Source: Bradyrhizobium diazoefficiens (GTDB lineage: Bacteria > Pseudomonadota > Alphaproteobacteria > Rhizobiales > Xanthobacteraceae). From it: a stretch of DNA of 64,000 bases. Under the pieces are notes generated by a model, which did not search any database, had not been told where the DNA came from, and was given only the letters and a program-made list of their open reading frames with translations. Shown here piece after piece: positions 44,643-52,810 of this stretch; positions within the stretch are counted from its first letter, which is position 1, and each line of letters starts with the position of its first letter. A program made the position numbers and the translations under genes. Where the stretch lies: contig NZ_JAENXS010000002.1 in NCBI RefSeq assembly GCF_016612535.1, positions 1 through 64,000 of the forward strand, in the 5' to 3' direction.

Positions 44643-46532
44643 CTAGTTGGCTGACACTGAGCTATTCGGCTTCAACGTCATCTTCCGCGCGCACAGCGGA
44701 CCCTGGAGCGTAGATTGATCTTGCCTTGACCGCCACACGGCAACCAGGCCCTCAAGTTCGAGGCGAACGTCGTTCACCACGCGTGCCCAATCGTCTCTCT
44801 TGGGTTGCCTGAACAGCCTCATCGATCGATACCAGGGACTATCGTCGCGATTGAGCAACCAGCGCCAATCCGGGTTGAAAGGCACCATCGTCCAGACCTG
44901 AGCGCCCAGCGCGCCGGCGAGGTGAACGACGCTGGTGTCGACCGAGATCACCAGATCAAGGCATCCAATCAGCGCCGCTGTTTCGCTGAAATCTGTCAGT
45001 TGCTCCGTCAGGTCGACGATGTCGGAGCGCTCGCTGAGGAACGCCCGGTCCTGATCCCGGACGCCTTTTTGCAAGGAGACGAACTGGACGTCGCAATCCA
45101 GCAGAGGTGCCAGCGTGCGCAGCGCCATCGATCGGTTGTGATCGTTCTTGTGATCCGGGTTCCCCGCCCAGACCAGACCGACGCGGAAGCGGTTGCGGGG
45201 GCCGAGCCGATCTTCCCACGCCTTCACGCGCGCCGCCGGGGGCGCAGGAACGTACCCCTCCGCGAGGGGGATCGTATCGAGACGCGTCCCAAACGCTAAT
45301 GGCAGCGTTCCAAGAGGGCAATGCAGGTCGAATACGGGCGAAGACGATCGGCCGACACACTCCGCGACCCCGGTGATGCCGCCCAGAAGGTGCTGGATCG
45401 GTGGCTCGACCTCCAGAATGACCTTGGCTCCGAGCGCGGCTACCATGGGCACATAGCGGGCGAACTGAATCGCATCACCCAGTCCGTCATCGGAGTGAAG
45501 CAAGATGGTCTTGCCTGCGATCGGCTCGCCAAGCCAAAGGGGTTGGGCAAAGCCGCGATCGACCAGACCGACAGAGGGAAGGCGCCAACGCGCTTCGCGC
45601 GCAAGCCAGCCGCGCTCGAAGTCGCCGGTCAAGAGCTGGAGCGTCGCCAGATAGAACAGCGTCTGCGCATCGTTGGGGGCGACCGCCAGCGATCTGTGCA
45701 GGGTCGCGAATGCCTCATCCAGCATTTGCAGATGCAACAAGATCACGGCTTTGTTGTTAAGCACGGCATGAAAATCCGGGCGAAGCGCCAGCGCCCGATC
45801 GAAACAGGCAAAGGCCTGCTCCAGCCGGCCAAATCGCCAATGCAGCAGGCCGAGATTGTTGTGCGTCTCCGCAAGGCTCGGATCCAGCGCGATGGACCTC
45901 TCGTAGTCGGCCTCCGCTTCCTCGAACCGATTGACCGCCGAGAGACAAACGGCGCGCATCTGATACAGGGCTGCGGAATTCGGATTCAGTTTCTCGGCCA
46001 GGTCGAAGCATTCGACGGCTTCCGCGTGCCGGCCGAGCTCGAGCAGCAGCATGCCGCAATTGTGCGCGGCCTCCCAATAGTCGGGATTTAGCTTCAAGGC
46101 GTGCTGCAAGTGCAGCACAGCTTCGTTCCTGCGCCCGAGTTGCCAGAGCAGATTGCCGAGGTGATTCCAGAGGCCCGCATCCTCCGGTTTGAGGGTTAAG
46201 GCGTGGCTGTAATGCTGCCGCGCTTCCTCGAGCCGACCCTGCCGCTCCAGCACCGTGGCGAGACTCAAGAGGTACTCGGCTTTTGGCGTCTGCTTGATTG
46301 CGCGCCCGATCCATTCCGCGGCGGCGTCAGGCTGCTGCGCGCGAAAACAAAGCACGCCGAGCAGATGGAGGGCATCCGGGTGTTGCTCGTCCAGCGTCAA
46401 CGCTTGCCGGCAACACAGCTCGGCGTCGGCAATGCGTCCGGATTGAAAATGCGCGAAGCCAGCCTGGCACAGCGCCGCCGGCGTGACTTGACCGGATTGT
46501 TTGGCCGCGACCCGGCGCTCTCTGCGATTCAT
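44643..46532 (-). CDS. TPR protein with glycosyltransferase-like C-terminus
   Basis: 629 residues starting MNRRERRVAAKQSGQVTPAA, an N-terminus seen in many alphaproteobacterial TPR proteins. About ten tetratricopeptide repeats run from residue 20 to 320 (EYLLSLATVLERQGRLEEAR, AGLWNHLGNLLWQLGRRNEA, AETHNNLGLLHWRFGRLEQA). The C-terminal 270 residues resemble a GT-B fold of heptosyltransferase/OGT-like kind (KTILLHSDDGLGDAIQFARY, VGLVWAGNPDHKNDHNRSM, DLVISVDTSVVHLAGALGAQ). Probable protein glycosylation or surface polymer assembly; the acceptor is unknown. Confidence 0.85.
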   Translation of the reverse strand: MNRRERRVAAKQSGQVTPAALCQAGFAHFQSGRIADAELCCRQALTLDEQHPDALHLLGVLCFRAQQPDAAAEWIGRAIKQTPKAEYLLSLATVLERQGRLEEARQHYSHALTLKPEDAGLWNHLGNLLWQLGRRNEAVLHLQHALKLNPDYWEAAHNCGMLLLELGRHAEAVECFDLAEKLNPNSAALYQMRAVCLSAVNRFEEAEADYERSIALDPSLAETHNNLGLLHWRFGRLEQAFACFDRALALRPDFHAVLNNKAVILLHLQMLDEAFATLHRSLAVAPNDAQTLFYLATLQLLTGDFERGWLAREARWRLPSVGLVDRGFAQPLWLGEPIAGKTILLHSDDGLGDAIQFARYVPMVAALGAKVILEVEPPIQHLLGGITGVAECVGRSSSPVFDLHCPLGTLPLAFGTRLDTIPLAEGYVPAPPAARVKAWEDRLGPRNRFRVGLVWAGNPDHKNDHNRSMALRTLAPLLDCDVQFVSLQKGVRDQDRAFLSERSDIVDLTEQLTDFSETAALIGCLDLVISVDTSVVHLAGALGAQVWTMVPFNPDWRWLLNRDDSPWYRSMRLFRQPKRDDWARVVNDVRLELEGLVAVWRSRQDQSTLQGPLCARKMTLKPNSSVSAN

Positions 46533-46810
46533 GAACGGCTGGAAATTGTACAGCGGTGGAAGTCGTGGCAGCCTCGCAATCGAAGGCAGCAAGGCTTGTC
46601 ATTCTAACCACGCCAGGATTTCGCGAGGCTGACGGCTGCTTTGGCTCCTGCCCACCTCTTGTGCCCCGGACGCAGCGCAGCGTCACTTCGACGGTGCGCT
46701 GCAGAGCCGGGGCCCATGTCTCTGTATTGTGCCGGTTGCTGTCTGGGTCCCGGCTCTGCGGCGCACCGCTACGCGCTGCACCGCGTCCGGGACACGAGCG
46801 GGCCACAAAA
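46533..46810. repeat. intergenic region carrying repeat family A, copy 2
   Basis: The repeat at 46661-46796 matches the element at 268-396: outer arms start GTGCCCCGGACGCAGCGCAG and end GCGTCCGGGACACG, inner arms GCGCTGCAGAGCCGGGGCCC and GGGTCCCGGCTCTGC. The rest of this interval, between the TPR gene start and the rpmG terminator, has no gene. Confidence 0.8.
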
Positions 46811-46840
46811 TAAAACGGGGCCCGAAAGGGCCCCGTAAAA
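46811..46840 (-). terminator. Rho-independent terminator of rpmG
   Basis: ACGGGGCCC (46815-46823) and GGGCCCCGT (46828-46836) pair around GAAA. On the minus strand the hairpin is followed by TTTTATTTTG. It lies 20 bases after the rpmG stop. Confidence 0.88.
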
Positions 46841-46860
46841 GTCTCCAGCGTTCCGCGATC

Positions 46861-47028
46861 TTACTTGATCTTGGATTCGCGGAATTCGACGTGCTTGCGC
46901 GCCACAGGGTCGTACTTCTTCTTGACCAGCTTGTCGGTCATGGTGCGCGAATTCTTCTTGGCGACGTAGTAGAAGCCGGTGTCGGCCGAGGACACGAGCT
47001 TGACCTTGATGGTGACCGCTTTGGCCAT
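46861..47028 (-). CDS. rpmG: 50S ribosomal protein L33
   Basis: 55 residues, translated here directly: [20 protein letters not shown], then the core [20 protein letters not shown] and an end [15 protein letters not shown]. This matches the alphaproteobacterial bL33 without a CxxC zinc motif, expected for the C- form. GAGGTC lies before the ATG. It has its own promoter and terminator. In many related genomes it lies next to topA-rnr; here two genes separate them. Confidence 0.96.
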   Translation of the reverse strand: MAKAVTIKVKLVSSADTGFYYVAKKNSRTMTDKLVKKKYDPVARKHVEFRESKIK

Positions 47029-47060
47029 GTTCAGGACCTCAAAAATGAAGGGAATCTGGA

Positions 47061-47116
47061 GCCGGCCAAACGGCCCGCGTTGGCCGGCAACCTAGCCAGA
47101 AACTGCCTGATGTCAA
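47061..47116 (-). promoter_or_regulatory. rpmG promoter and hairpin leader
   Basis: Read on the minus strand, TTGACA (47116-47111) and TAGGTT (47094-47089) form a -35/-10 pair with a 16-bp spacer. In the leader, GCCGGCCAA (47061-47069) and TTGGCCGGC (47080-47088) form a perfect 9-bp stem with a 10-base loop, about 30 bases before the start codon. The stem may be a leader structure for control; no evidence of its role is available. Confidence 0.65.
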
Positions 47117-47152
47117 GGTTTTAGGGGCGAAAAACCACTCAAATCGGGCCCA

Positions 47153-48478
47153 TTACGCCTCGAAGAACCGGTTTTTCGGCCGCGGCAGGCCCAGATTCTC
47201 CCTCAAAGTGGGGCCTTCGTATTCTTTGCGGAAAATCCCGCGCCGCTGCAGCTCCGGCACTACCTTATCGACGAAATCATCGAGGCCGGCGGGCAGGAAC
47301 GGGAACATGATGTTGAAGCCGTCGGAGCCGCGACCGACCAGCCATTCCTCCATCTGATCGGCGATGGTCTTGGCCGTGCCGACGAAGGCGAGCCCACCGT
47401 AGCCGCCGACGCGCTGGGCGAGCTGGCGCACGGTGAGCTTGTCGCGCGCGGCGAGATCGACCATGCGCTGGCGGCCGCTCTTGCTGGCGTTGGTTTCGGG
47501 GATTTCGGGCAGCGGTCCGTCCGGATCGAAACCGGACGCATCGGTGCCGAGAATGACCGAGAGCGAGGCGATGGCGCTGTCGTAGTGCACGCGGCTGTCG
47601 AGCAGCGCACGCTTCTCCTTGGCCTCGTCGACGCTGTCGCCAACCACGACGAAGGCGCCCGGCAGGATCTTCAGGTGCTCCGGATCGCGGCCGACCTCCT
47701 CCATCCGGCCCTTGATGTCGGCGTAGAGTTTTTGGCCGTCGGCGAGGCTGCCGCCGCCGGTGAACACGGCTTCCGCCGTCTCGGCTGCAAGCTGCCGACC
47801 GTCCTCGGATGCGCCGGCCTGCACGATCAACGGCCAACCCTGCACGGGGCGGGCGATGTTGAGCGGGCCGCGCACTTTCAGATATTTGCCGTTGTGGTCG
47901 AGCGTGTGGATCTTCGTGGGATCGACGAACACGCCGCTCTCGACATCGCGCACGAAGGCGTCGTCGGCGAAGGAATCCCACAGGCCGGTGACGACGTCGT
48001 AGAATTCGCGGGCACGCTTGTAGCGCTCGGCATGCTCCATGTGATCGTCGAGACCGAAATTCAGCGCGGCATCCGGGTTCGCGGTGGTGACGATGTTCCA
48101 GCCGGCGCGGCCGCCGCTGAGATGGTCGAGCGAGGCGAAGCGGCGGGCGACATGATACGGCTCGTCAAAAGTGGTCGAGCCGGTCGCGATCAGCCCGATC
48201 CGCTCGGTGACCGCAGAGAGCGCCGATAGCACCGTGAACGGCTCGAACGAAGTCACGGTGTGGCTGCGCTTGAGCGCGTTGACGGGCATATTCAGCACGG
48301 CGAGGTGATCGGCCATGAAGAAGGCGTCGAACTTGCCGGCCTCGAGCTTCTGGATCAGCGTCTTGATATGGCCGAAGTTGAAATTGGCGTCGGGCCAGGC
48401 CCCGGGATAGCGCCAGGCGCCGGTGTGGATGCTGATCGGGCGCATGAATGCGCCGAGCTTGAGTTGCCGTTGTGCCAT
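47153..48478 (-). CDS. LLM class flavin-dependent monooxygenase (NtaA/SnaA/DszA family)
   Basis: 441 residues starting MAQRQLKLGAFMRPISIHTG. The bacterial luciferase-like TIM barrel of the NtaA/SnaA/DszA group is recognised by AWRYPGAWPDANFNFGHIK, FDAFFMADHLAV, GLIATGSTTFDEPYHVARRF, LSGGRAGWNIVTTANPDAALNFG and GWPLIVQAGASEDGR. Such enzymes use FMNH2 and oxygen to attack chelators, sulfones or other xenobiotics. No dedicated flavin reductase is adjacent. The gene sits between rpmG and the NUDIX gene. Confidence 0.9.
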   Translation of the reverse strand: MAQRQLKLGAFMRPISIHTGAWRYPGAWPDANFNFGHIKTLIQKLEAGKFDAFFMADHLAVLNMPVNALKRSHTVTSFEPFTVLSALSAVTERIGLIATGSTTFDEPYHVARRFASLDHLSGGRAGWNIVTTANPDAALNFGLDDHMEHAERYKRAREFYDVVTGLWDSFADDAFVRDVESGVFVDPTKIHTLDHNGKYLKVRGPLNIARPVQGWPLIVQAGASEDGRQLAAETAEAVFTGGGSLADGQKLYADIKGRMEEVGRDPEHLKILPGAFVVVGDSVDEAKEKRALLDSRVHYDSAIASLSVILGTDASGFDPDGPLPEIPETNASKSGRQRMVDLAARDKLTVRQLAQRVGGYGGLAFVGTAKTIADQMEEWLVGRGSDGFNIMFPFLPAGLDDFVDKVVPELQRRGIFRKEYEGPTLRENLGLPRPKNRFFEA

Positions 48479-48594
48479 CGCGCCCTAATTCCGTTCTGGG
48501 TGTCATTGCAGAAGACATAGGGACGCGGCGGAACTCCGCCATCGGGGGAGGCCAAGAACAGTTTTTCGTTTTTCGATGGATCCTCAGCACATTC

Positions 48595-48638
48595 CCGTCA
48601 TTCCGGGCGCCGCGTCAGCGGCGAGCCCGGAATGACGG
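48595..48638. repeat. short palindromic repeat
   Basis: CCGTCATTCCGGGC (48595-48608) pairs perfectly with GCCCGGAATGACGG (48625-48638) around a 16-base GC-rich loop containing another small palindrome (GCCGCGTCAGCGGC). It lies in the gap between divergent LLM and hypothetical genes. Confidence 0.75.
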
Positions 48639-48676
48639 AGGCCATCGAACCGATCCGCCGTTCGCTCCGACTAAGC

Positions 48677-49243
48677 ATGACCTCGCGAGGAATATTTTTG
48701 ATGGCAGGCGCAATGATAGTGGATGGCGGCATGGTCCGCATCGACCGGCCGATGCCATGGATCGGCCGGCTGCTGTCGCTGCCGCTTCTGGCGGCGAGCG
48801 CCTATCTGCTCTGGAACGTTGCGCTTGGCCTCCGGCAGGATTTTTCCGGATTCGGAAGGCTGGCCGATGATCTCGTGCCGGTGCTGGTGTTCACCGGCCT
48901 CGGGCTGCTCGTCGGCATCCCGGGCCTGATCCTGCTCACGTTCCGCACTTTCGTCGTGCTTAACGAGACTCTGCGCCAGATCGTGATCACCCGGCAGTTC
49001 GGCCCGCTGAATATTCGCAAGCACCGCAGTCTCGCCGACTATCATTTCATCAGCATCACCGACGACTACGATCCGCAAGCGACGACGTATGACGTCAATC
49101 TCTGCGGCAACAAGGGTACCGAGGCGATCCCGCTGATGAGTTTTACCAAACGCGAGGATGCTGATCGGCTCGCCCAGGAGCTTGGGCTAGCGCTGAAATT
49201 GCCCGCACGCGACTATGTCGGCACCGAGCCTGACGCTGATTAG
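48677..49243 (+). CDS. hypothetical membrane protein
   Basis: 188 residues from ATG 48677 (MTSRGIFLMAGAMIVDGGMV); starts at 48632 or 48701 cannot be excluded. Two membrane helices are clear: GRLLSLPLLAASAYLLWNVA and VLVFTGLGLLVGIPGLILLTF. A C-terminal soluble half has YDVNLCGNKGTEAIPLMSFT. No family recognised. Its TAG overlaps the convergent NUDIX stop by four bases. Confidence 0.65.
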   Translation: MTSRGIFLMAGAMIVDGGMVRIDRPMPWIGRLLSLPLLAASAYLLWNVALGLRQDFSGFGRLADDLVPVLVFTGLGLLVGIPGLILLTFRTFVVLNETLRQIVITRQFGPLNIRKHRSLADYHFISITDDYDPQATTYDVNLCGNKGTEAIPLMSFTKREDADRLAQELGLALKLPARDYVGTEPDAD

Positions 49244-49989
49244 CTCAAAATATCCTTCTGCATCTTGCCGCCGTAGAAATGGAAGAACGGCACCGGCGCA
49301 TCGTGGCGGAGCGGACCGGTGGCGAGGCGCGTGTCGAGCTCGTTGAGCACGTTGCGCGTCATCGGATGCAGATCGGCGAGCGGCTTCGAGCCGAGCTCGA
49401 CCCAGACCAATTCGACCAATTCCGCATCGGCATGGATCACGCCCTCGACGCTGTGGGCGATCGCGGAGGCATCCGCGGTGAAGAAGCGCGTGTCGAACCG
49501 CTTGACCCGGCCGGGCGGGGTGATCGCGCGCGCGATCAGGAACAGGCTGGACGGATCGGGCAGCAGGCCCGCATCCGCGAACGGCTGCCAGGCGCCTTCG
49601 AGTTTCGCCTTGATCCCTGTCTTGCGGCCGAGGCAGAGACCCGTCTCTTCGCAGGCTTCGCGGATCGCGGCGATCGCCAGCGACTTCGCGCGCGAGGCCG
49701 GCGTCTTCGGGCTGCCCTTGGCGAGATTGGCCTCCAACTCGGGGGTGATGGGCGCCGCACAGGGCACGCGATAATCGTCCTTGTCGACCCGGCCGCCGGG
49801 GAAGACGAATTTGCCGGGCATGAACACCACCTTGTCGTGACGCTTGCCGACCAGGACCTTCGGGATGGTGCCGCTGCGATCGACCAGAATCAGTGTCGCC
49901 GCATCCTTGGGCCGGAAATAGGGATGGTGGTCGGCTTCCTTGCCCTCGTGGATCCTGGCCTTCTCGGCCGTCTGCGCCGTATCCGTCAT
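49240..49989 (-). CDS. NUDIX hydrolase
   Basis: 249 residues starting MTDTAQTAEKARIHEGKEAD. The Nudix box is split: the FVFPGGRVD glycine loop is followed by a 37-residue insertion before AIREACEETGLCLG, so the canonical GX5EX7REUXEEXGU spacing is not met. This variant spacing occurs in larger alphaproteobacterial members. It would hydrolyse a nucleoside diphosphate derivative or acyl-CoA. GAGG precedes the ATG. It follows rnr and DUF983 on the same strand. Confidence 0.87.
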   Translation of the reverse strand: MTDTAQTAEKARIHEGKEADHHPYFRPKDAATLILVDRSGTIPKVLVGKRHDKVVFMPGKFVFPGGRVDKDDYRVPCAAPITPELEANLAKGSPKTPASRAKSLAIAAIREACEETGLCLGRKTGIKAKLEGAWQPFADAGLLPDPSSLFLIARAITPPGRVKRFDTRFFTADASAIAHSVEGVIHADAELVELVWVELGSKPLADLHPMTRNVLNELDTRLATGPLRHDAPVPFFHFYGGKMQKDILS

Positions 49990-50020
49990 GTCCTCACCCA
50001 AACCGCTTTTGGTTATTTGC

Positions 50021-50452
50021 TTACACCGGCGGAATACCATCCGGAGGGTTGTCCTCAAAGCCGTGCATGCGCAGAGCCCATTGCAAGCCGACCACAGCTC
50101 CCTTCACCGGCTGGAGCAGCCCGAGCGAGGCGAAGAATGTGAAAGGCAAATAGGCAGCAAAGCTGATCCAGACCGGCGTCGTATAATTGGTCTCGATCCA
50201 GAGGATGGTCGGCACGGTGATGTGGCCGACAATGACGATCACGAGATAGGCGGGCAGATCGTCGGCGCGATGCGGCGTGAAATCGAGGCCGCATTTTGCA
50301 CAATTGTCCGCCGTCTTCAGGAAGGCGCGGAACAGATTGCCTTCGCCGCAGCGCGGGCAGCGGCCGCGAAAGCCGCGCTTCATCGCAGCCCACACGTCGC
50401 GCTTCTCGACCAGGCCGGTCTCGCGCGTCCAGATTTTTGGCGCCGTGCTCAT
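50021..50452 (-). CDS. DUF983 family membrane protein
   Basis: 143 residues from MSTAPKIWTRETGLVEKRDV. An N-terminal zinc-ribbon-like CPRCGEGNLFRAFLKTADNCAKCGL with four Cys leads to two membrane helices (AYLVIVIVGHITVPTILWI, PVWISFAAYLPFTFFASLGLL). DUF983 genes are commonly found with rnr or cytochrome oxidase genes. The start lies right after the rnr stop (within five bases), so it is part of the topA-rnr operon. ATG at 50461 is also possible. Confidence 0.87.
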   Translation of the reverse strand: MSTAPKIWTRETGLVEKRDVWAAMKRGFRGRCPRCGEGNLFRAFLKTADNCAKCGLDFTPHRADDLPAYLVIVIVGHITVPTILWIETNYTTPVWISFAAYLPFTFFASLGLLQPVKGAVVGLQWALRMHGFEDNPPDGIPPV

Positions 50453-50454
50453 GG

Positions 50455-52803
50455 TCACCATGCCTTGCCCTTCTGGCCCTTGCCTTTCCCCTTCACCTTC
50501 TTGCCCTTGCCGGACTTTTTTGGCTTCGCCGGCTTGTGCTTCTTCGCCGGACTGCGTCCGGGCTGCGCCTTGAACGAAGGGCGGCGTTGCGGACCAGATG
50601 GCCTGCGGCCACGCGGCGCGGTCTCGCCTGAGGATGACAACAGCTCGAAGCGCAGCGCGCCGGCTATGGGGGCTGCTTCTATCAGACGGACGTCAACCAC
50701 GTCACCAAGCTGGTGCATGGTGCCGCTGCGTGTGCCGACCAGCGCGTGACGGCTCTCGTCATAGTTGAAATATTCCGTGCCGAGGGATCGGATCGGGATC
50801 AGGCCGTCGGCGCCAGTTTCAGCCAGTTTGACAAAGAGCCCGGCGCGGGTGACGCCGGAGACGCGGCCCTGGAAGCTCGAGCCGACGCGATCGGCGAGGT
50901 GATGGGCAATCAGCCGGTCGACGGTCTCACGCTCCGCCTTCATCGCGCGCCGCTCGGTCAGCGAAATATGCGCGGCGACTTCGCCGAGGCTCTCCGGCGT
51001 CTCGCTGTCGGGCAGCGCCCCTTCGCCCAGGCCCAAGGCCCGGACCAGCGCGCGGTGCACGACCAGATCGGCATAGCGGCGGATCGGCGAGGTGAAATGC
51101 GCGTAGCGGCGCAGGTTCAGGCCGAAGTGCCCGTAGTTCTCGGAGGAATATTCGGCCTGCGCCTGAGCGCGCAGCACGACTTCGCTGACCAGCGGGAAGT
51201 GGTCGTGACCTTCGAGTTGCGCCAGCACGCGGTTGAACAAAGTGGGGCGCAACGCGCCGGTCTTGGCGAAGGGAACGTCCAGCGTCTCCAGGAATTCCGC
51301 GAGCGCGTGGACTTTTTCGAGCGTCGGCTCGTCATGCACGCGGTAGATCAACGGCAGCGACTTCTTCTCCAGCATCTCGGCGGCCGCGACGTTGGCGAGG
51401 ATCATGAACTCCTCAATCAGTCTGTGCGCGTCCAGCCTTTGCGGAACGACGACGCGATCGACCGTGCCGTCGCTCTTCAAGAGGATCTTGCGCTCGGGCA
51501 GATCGAGATTGAGCGGATCGCGCTCGTCACGGGCGCGCTTGACGCAGGCGTAGGCAGCATAGAGCGGCCTCAGGATCGGATCGAGCAAAGGGCCGGTGCT
51601 GTCATCAGGACGTCCGTCGATCGCGGCCTGCGCCTGCGCATAATTCAGCTTCGCCGCCGAACGCATCAGGATGCGATGAAAACTGTGCGACTTCTTGCGC
51701 CCGTCAGGCGCAATGATCATCCTTACCGCGAGCGCGCCGCGCGGCTCGCCCGGCACCAGCGAGCAGAGATTGTTGGAGATGCGCTCGGGCAGCATCGGCA
51801 CGACGCGGTCGGGGAAGTAGACCGAGTTGCCGCGGTCGAGCGCGTCGCGGTCGAGGGCGGTGCCGGGCCGCACGTAGAAGCTGACATCCGCAATGGCGAC
51901 GTCAACGATGAAGCCGCCTCTGTTGTTCGGATCGGGATCGGGCTGCGCATGCACCGCGTCGTCGTGATCTTTCGCATCCGGCGGATCGATGGTGACGAGG
52001 GGGACGTCGCGCCAGTCCTCGCGTCCCCTGAGGTTCGCAGGCTCAGCCGCTTCCGCCTCGCGCTCGGCGGCGGGGGAGAATTGCAGCGGGATGTCGTGGG
52101 CGTAGATCGCGATCAGGCTGATCGCCTTCTCCGTCTTGACCGAGCCGAGCTTCTCTTTCACGCGGCCGGAGGCGAGCCCAAAGCTGCGCGAACGAATGAT
52201 GTCGACGCTGACGAGGTCGCCGTCCTGCGCGCCATGCGTCTCGGTCGGGGCGATGTTCAGCTCGCGGTCGGCGGCCTTCTTGTCGACGGGGACGAGCCGT
52301 CCGCCGCCTTCGGGCAGGCTGCGGAAGACACCGAGGATGCGGCTCTTGGCCTTGTCGAACACCTTGATGACGTGGCCGCGATAGGCCGGGCCGTCGGTCT
52401 CGTTGGACGGCTCGACGCGCAGCAGCACGCGGTCGCGGACGCCGGCGACGGTGCCGGGCTTCGGCCGGCGCGGCATCTGGATGCGGATTTTTGGCGGCTC
52501 GCCGCCTTCGACCTCGTCCCATTCGGTCGGGGAGGCGATCAACTCGCCATCACTGTCGCGGCCAGTGATGTCGGCGACCAGCGTCGGCGGCAGGCTGTCC
52601 GGCTCTGAAATGGTATGGCGTTTCTTCTTGATGGTGCCGTCGTCCGCGAGCTCGCGCAGCAGGCGCTTGAGCTCGATGCGATCGGCGTTCTTCAGGCCGA
52701 ACTCGCGCGCAATGTCGCGGGTTCCGACGTTTCCCTGATGTGCCTTGATGAAGGCGACGATGGCTGCCCGATCGGGAAAGCCACGGTCATTCTTGCGTTT
52801 CAC
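50455..52803 (-). CDS. rnr: ribonuclease R
   Basis: 782 residues. An N-terminal winged-helix (NVGTRDIAREFGLKNADRIE) and cold-shock domains precede the RNB catalytic domain with the metal-binding motif VTIDPPDAKDHDDAVHA near residue 275 and SVYFPDRVVPMLPE. An S1 domain (GRVSGVTRAGLFVKLAETGADGLIP) and a Lys-rich tail end the protein. It degrades structured RNA 3' to 5'. It is separated from topA by 7 bp and from DUF983 by a few bases. Confidence 0.96.
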   Translation of the reverse strand: MKRKNDRGFPDRAAIVAFIKAHQGNVGTRDIAREFGLKNADRIELKRLLRELADDGTIKKKRHTISEPDSLPPTLVADITGRDSDGELIASPTEWDEVEGGEPPKIRIQMPRRPKPGTVAGVRDRVLLRVEPSNETDGPAYRGHVIKVFDKAKSRILGVFRSLPEGGGRLVPVDKKAADRELNIAPTETHGAQDGDLVSVDIIRSRSFGLASGRVKEKLGSVKTEKAISLIAIYAHDIPLQFSPAAEREAEAAEPANLRGREDWRDVPLVTIDPPDAKDHDDAVHAQPDPDPNNRGGFIVDVAIADVSFYVRPGTALDRDALDRGNSVYFPDRVVPMLPERISNNLCSLVPGEPRGALAVRMIIAPDGRKKSHSFHRILMRSAAKLNYAQAQAAIDGRPDDSTGPLLDPILRPLYAAYACVKRARDERDPLNLDLPERKILLKSDGTVDRVVVPQRLDAHRLIEEFMILANVAAAEMLEKKSLPLIYRVHDEPTLEKVHALAEFLETLDVPFAKTGALRPTLFNRVLAQLEGHDHFPLVSEVVLRAQAQAEYSSENYGHFGLNLRRYAHFTSPIRRYADLVVHRALVRALGLGEGALPDSETPESLGEVAAHISLTERRAMKAERETVDRLIAHHLADRVGSSFQGRVSGVTRAGLFVKLAETGADGLIPIRSLGTEYFNYDESRHALVGTRSGTMHQLGDVVDVRLIEAAPIAGALRFELLSSSGETAPRGRRPSGPQRRPSFKAQPGRSPAKKHKPAKPKKSGKGKKVKGKGKGQKGKAW

Positions 52804-52810
52804 TTAACCT

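Noticed and set aside
50713..52608. Open frame of 631 codons on the plus strand opposite rnr
   Set aside because: Same reason: antisense to rnr, whose family motifs are complete, and codon composition follows the complementary frame.
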